In this document: in pieces, positions 62,266 through 64,000 of the stretch
How the letters are laid out: each line of letters starts with the position of its first letter
Position numbering within the stretch: the stretch's first letter is position 1
DNA from: Solobacterium sp.
Lineage (GTDB): Bacteria > Bacillota_I > Bacilli_A > Erysipelotrichales > Erysipelotrichaceae
DNA: 64,000 bases
Reading direction: 5' to 3'
NCBI GenBank assembly: GCA_017543025.1
Contig: JAFYGX010000145.1
Span: 33,272 to 97,271 of the forward strand
The notes under the pieces: generated by a model
Databases searched by the model: none
What the model was told of the DNA's origin: nothing
Seen by the model: only the letters and a program-made list of their open reading frames with translations
Program-made: the position numbers and the translations under genes

Positions 62266-62928
62266 ATGGGTATCTTTTCTTATGACAGTAAATTCAGTCA
62301 GGTGCTGCTGCGTGCAAGTCAGAGCTGCATGCTGAATGCGATGTGGTTTGCCTGCAGTCTGCCGGTCATCACGATCGGCGCTTCAACCACAGCCTTATAT
62401 TCTGTTACGCTGCGGATTGCGGATGACCGGGACGGTGAGCTGACGAAGCAGTTTTTCCGTGCATTCAGAGATAATTTTGCGCAGGCCACGAGACTCTGGC
62501 TGATCATGCTGGGAGCGGGAATCGTTCTTGGAACAGACGGTTATATTACCTCCCGGATGCGGGCAGCTTCCACTGGCGTTCCGGCTGTGCTGTGGACGCT
62601 GAATCTTGCACTGATCATCGTGCTTGGAATTATCTGGGTTATCGTAATGGAGTATGTATTTCCATTGACTGCCTATGTTTCGAATACAGATATGGAGATG
62701 CTGAAAAACAGCTTTCTGATCGGCATCCGGTATCTGTTCTGTTCGATCATGATTTTTGTGATCTATTTTTCGATGTTCTTCCTTGTTGTTGCGGTTTTCA
62801 CGCCGATGATCATCTTCGGTGTGGGGCTGTGTGCTCTGCTGTCATCCTATCTGCTGATCCGAGTACTCCGCCTGTGTGCCTGTTCACCGAACGCGGAACC
62901 GGAAGAGGAGGGGACGGCAGAAGAATGA
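62266..62928 (+). CDS. DUF624 (YesL-like) membrane protein
   Basis: The 220-residue protein has about five transmembrane segments and the DUF624 pattern MWFACSLPVITIGASTTALY near the N-terminus. Such proteins commonly accompany LplB/LplC-type importers, as here. It follows lacI by 17 bases and overlaps the next gene by four bases. Function is unknown; roles in transporter assembly or sensing have been suggested only by context. Confidence 0.9.
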   Translation: MGIFSYDSKFSQVLLRASQSCMLNAMWFACSLPVITIGASTTALYSVTLRIADDRDGELTKQFFRAFRDNFAQATRLWLIMLGAGIVLGTDGYITSRMRAASTGVPAVLWTLNLALIIVLGIIWVIVMEYVFPLTAYVSNTDMEMLKNSFLIGIRYLFCSIMIFVIYFSMFFLVVAVFTPMIIFGVGLCALLSSYLLIRVLRLCACSPNAEPEEEGTAEE

Positions 62929-63644
62929 AGAAGGAAAAAGAATCACTGAAAGAAGCGTTTGGGCGGATGACGCTGAAAGAAAAAGCAGAGTATATCTTCA
63001 CCTATTACAAGCTTCCGCTGTTTACTGCTGCGGTAGTCCTGCTGGTGCTGGGGGCAACTGCTGTGAGGGAGCTGACAAAAAAGGAGCAGGTGCTCTATCT
63101 TGCGTGTATTAATCTTTCGATCGGCGATGATCTGTATGGAACACTGACAGACGGATTCATTGAATCTCTGGAGCGGGACCCGAAACAGTATGGGGTGACC
63201 GTTTACCGGGAACTCTATATATCAGAAGATGCCTCGCAGGAGAATCATGAATATGCATATGCTTCAAAAATGAAGATTCTCGGGGCAATCAGCGCGAAAA
63301 AAATGGATGTTGCCCTGATGAACAGGGAAGCATACGACCTGATGTCTCAGAGCGGCTTTCTCAAAGATCTTTCCGCAGAGGATGCGGAATGGCTCAGCCG
63401 GATACAGCCATTTGCGGAAACCAATGAAGTGATTGTGGAAGATAATGCGATTGAATATCGCCTCAATGAAGCGGATGAATATGTTTATCAGTCAGAAGAG
63501 GTACTCAATGGTGTCAATGTTACTTCCGCACCGATCTTTCGTAACGCAGGCATGGATGGGGAAGTATTTCTTGGAATCATCGCCAATGCACAGCGGCCGC
63601 GGGGTTCAGCTGCCTTTGTGACATATCTTCTGGATCAGCATTGA
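62925..63644 (+). CDS. Membrane-anchored protein of unknown function, DUF624 partner
   Basis: I start at MKKEKESLKEAFGRM, which overlaps the DUF624 stop (ATGA). The 239-residue product has a charged amphipathic cytoplasmic segment (about 1-35), one transmembrane helix (about 36-55), and an external domain of about 180 residues with mixed alpha/beta character (INLSIGDDLYGTL at its start). The domain shows a loose resemblance to a solute-binding lobe, including a MDVALMNREAYDLM stretch like ligand-binding proteins, but I cannot assign a family. Coupling with the transporter-linked DUF624 gene suggests a role in sugar uptake. Confidence 0.75.
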   Translation: MKKEKESLKEAFGRMTLKEKAEYIFTYYKLPLFTAAVVLLVLGATAVRELTKKEQVLYLACINLSIGDDLYGTLTDGFIESLERDPKQYGVTVYRELYISEDASQENHEYAYASKMKILGAISAKKMDVALMNREAYDLMSQSGFLKDLSAEDAEWLSRIQPFAETNEVIVEDNAIEYRLNEADEYVYQSEEVLNGVNVTSAPIFRNAGMDGEVFLGIIANAQRPRGSAAFVTYLLDQH

Positions 63645-63679
63645 ACTTCACAGCTTCATACAGCAGGCAGTCATAACAA

Positions 63680-63704
63680 ACGCCCGTATTAATCCGGGCG
63701 TTTT
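63680..63704. terminator. Bidirectional terminator near the right edge
   Basis: ACGCCCG (63680-63686) pairs with CGGGCGT (63695-63701), followed by TTTT on the plus strand. It ends the lacI-DUF624 transcript and probably also the minus-strand gene at 63703. Confidence 0.75.
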
Positions 63705-64000
63705 ATTGGCATCGCTGCAGTTCTGTTCTGACCTCATCGATCAGCTCCATCGATGCGTCAGTGTATTTCATGATCATTTCAGGATCACAGTGATCCTCCA
63801 GCATATTCCGGATCGTTGATTTTTTCTGATCCAGTTTACCTTCCTGTTTTCCTTCCTGAATTCCTTCCTGTTTTCCTTCTTCAAAGCGTTCATCGCCGTA
63901 GAACTCTATATGCATACGGTTATCAAGTTCGTCAAACAGCATATCGATCACCCTGCCGGATTCCGCCGTCAGCTCTTCATAGATCACAAAGTTATCCGGG
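63703..64000 (-). CDS. Rpn/PD-(D/E)XK nuclease transposase-like protein, C-terminal part
   Basis: The frame continues past the right edge (PDNFVIYEELTAESG precedes the first Met in view), so this is the 3' part of a minus-strand gene. The visible sequence ends with a helical tail containing EEGKQEGIQEGKQEGK repeats, the hallmark C-terminus of Rpn family nucleases/putative transposases common in gut Bacillota. The nuclease core (PD-(D/E)XK) lies outside the window. Members are mobile or recombination-promoting and often multicopy. The DNA repeat encoding GKQEG (63845-63885) is a coding repeat. Confidence 0.75.
   Translation of the reverse strand, partial: PDNFVIYEELTAESGRVIDMLFDELDNRMHIEFYGDERFEEGKQEGIQEGKQEGKLDQKKSTIRNMLEDHCDPEMIMKYTDASMELIDEVRTELQRCQ

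Overview
The window looks like chromosomal DNA of a low-to-mid-GC (roughly half GC) anaerobic Bacillota. The evidence is two T-box leaders, a preQ1-type riboswitch, the tmk-holB-ricT-rsmI gene order, a glycyl-radical enzyme with its activase, a ferredoxin-type thioredoxin reductase, LplB/LplC-type sugar transport and DUF624 proteins. A gut Erysipelotrichales-like organism would fit, but that placement is inference. I saw no rRNA, tRNA, CRISPR array or complete insertion sequence.

Layout. 1-522: end of a thioredoxin-reductase-like flavoprotein that lacks NADPH motifs. 603-5285 (minus): operon of glycyl-radical enzyme, activase, DeoR regulator and NanE, divergent from a Gfo/Idh/MocA oxidoreductase (5453-6583), with repeated operator-like boxes between. 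6645-7760: P-loop ATPase fused to a CYTH domain. 7890-15153: four redox flavoproteins. 15399-15745: decayed adenylate-forming enzyme. 15909-21229: NUDIX hydrolase, MtnN, preQ1 riboswitch plus QueT, VanY carboxypeptidase, DUF624 protein and phosphosugar mutase. 21282-25868: tmk, holB, ricT, rsmI and a PrsW-type protease. 26250-29284: His/Ser-rich membrane protein, LuxS and a frameshifted CPBP protease.

29428-46359 is a branched-chain amino acid locus: a Leu-type T-box with leuA-leuC-leuD-leuB-ilvB-ilvN, an Ile-type T-box with ilvA-ridA, a DUF815 ATPase on the opposite strand, then a second ilvB-ilvN pair with ilvC, ilvD and ilvE. Together these genes can make isoleucine, valine and leucine from threonine and pyruvate, and RidA removes the reactive imine released by IlvA.

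46530-46787 encodes a small peptide with a textbook double-glycine leader. 46934-50450 is a polyphosphate-polymerase (VTC) / DUF4956 / Cthe_2159-like surface protein operon. 50564-55607 holds cell-envelope and housekeeping genes: a two-gene OatA-like O-acetyltransferase, a DUF1232 protein, PepD and a second VanY. 55759-63644 is a beta-fructoside utilisation locus: GH32 hydrolase, lipoprotein binding protein and two permeases without an ATPase, divergent from a LacI regulator, a DUF624 protein and an unknown membrane-anchored protein. The window ends inside an Rpn/PD-(D/E)XK transposase-like gene.

The parts most worth a second look are the glycyl-radical operon of unknown substrate, the flavoprotein cluster, the orphan double-glycine peptide, the polyphosphate/surface-protein operon, the G6-tract frameshift in the CPBP protease and the apparently leaderless tmk.
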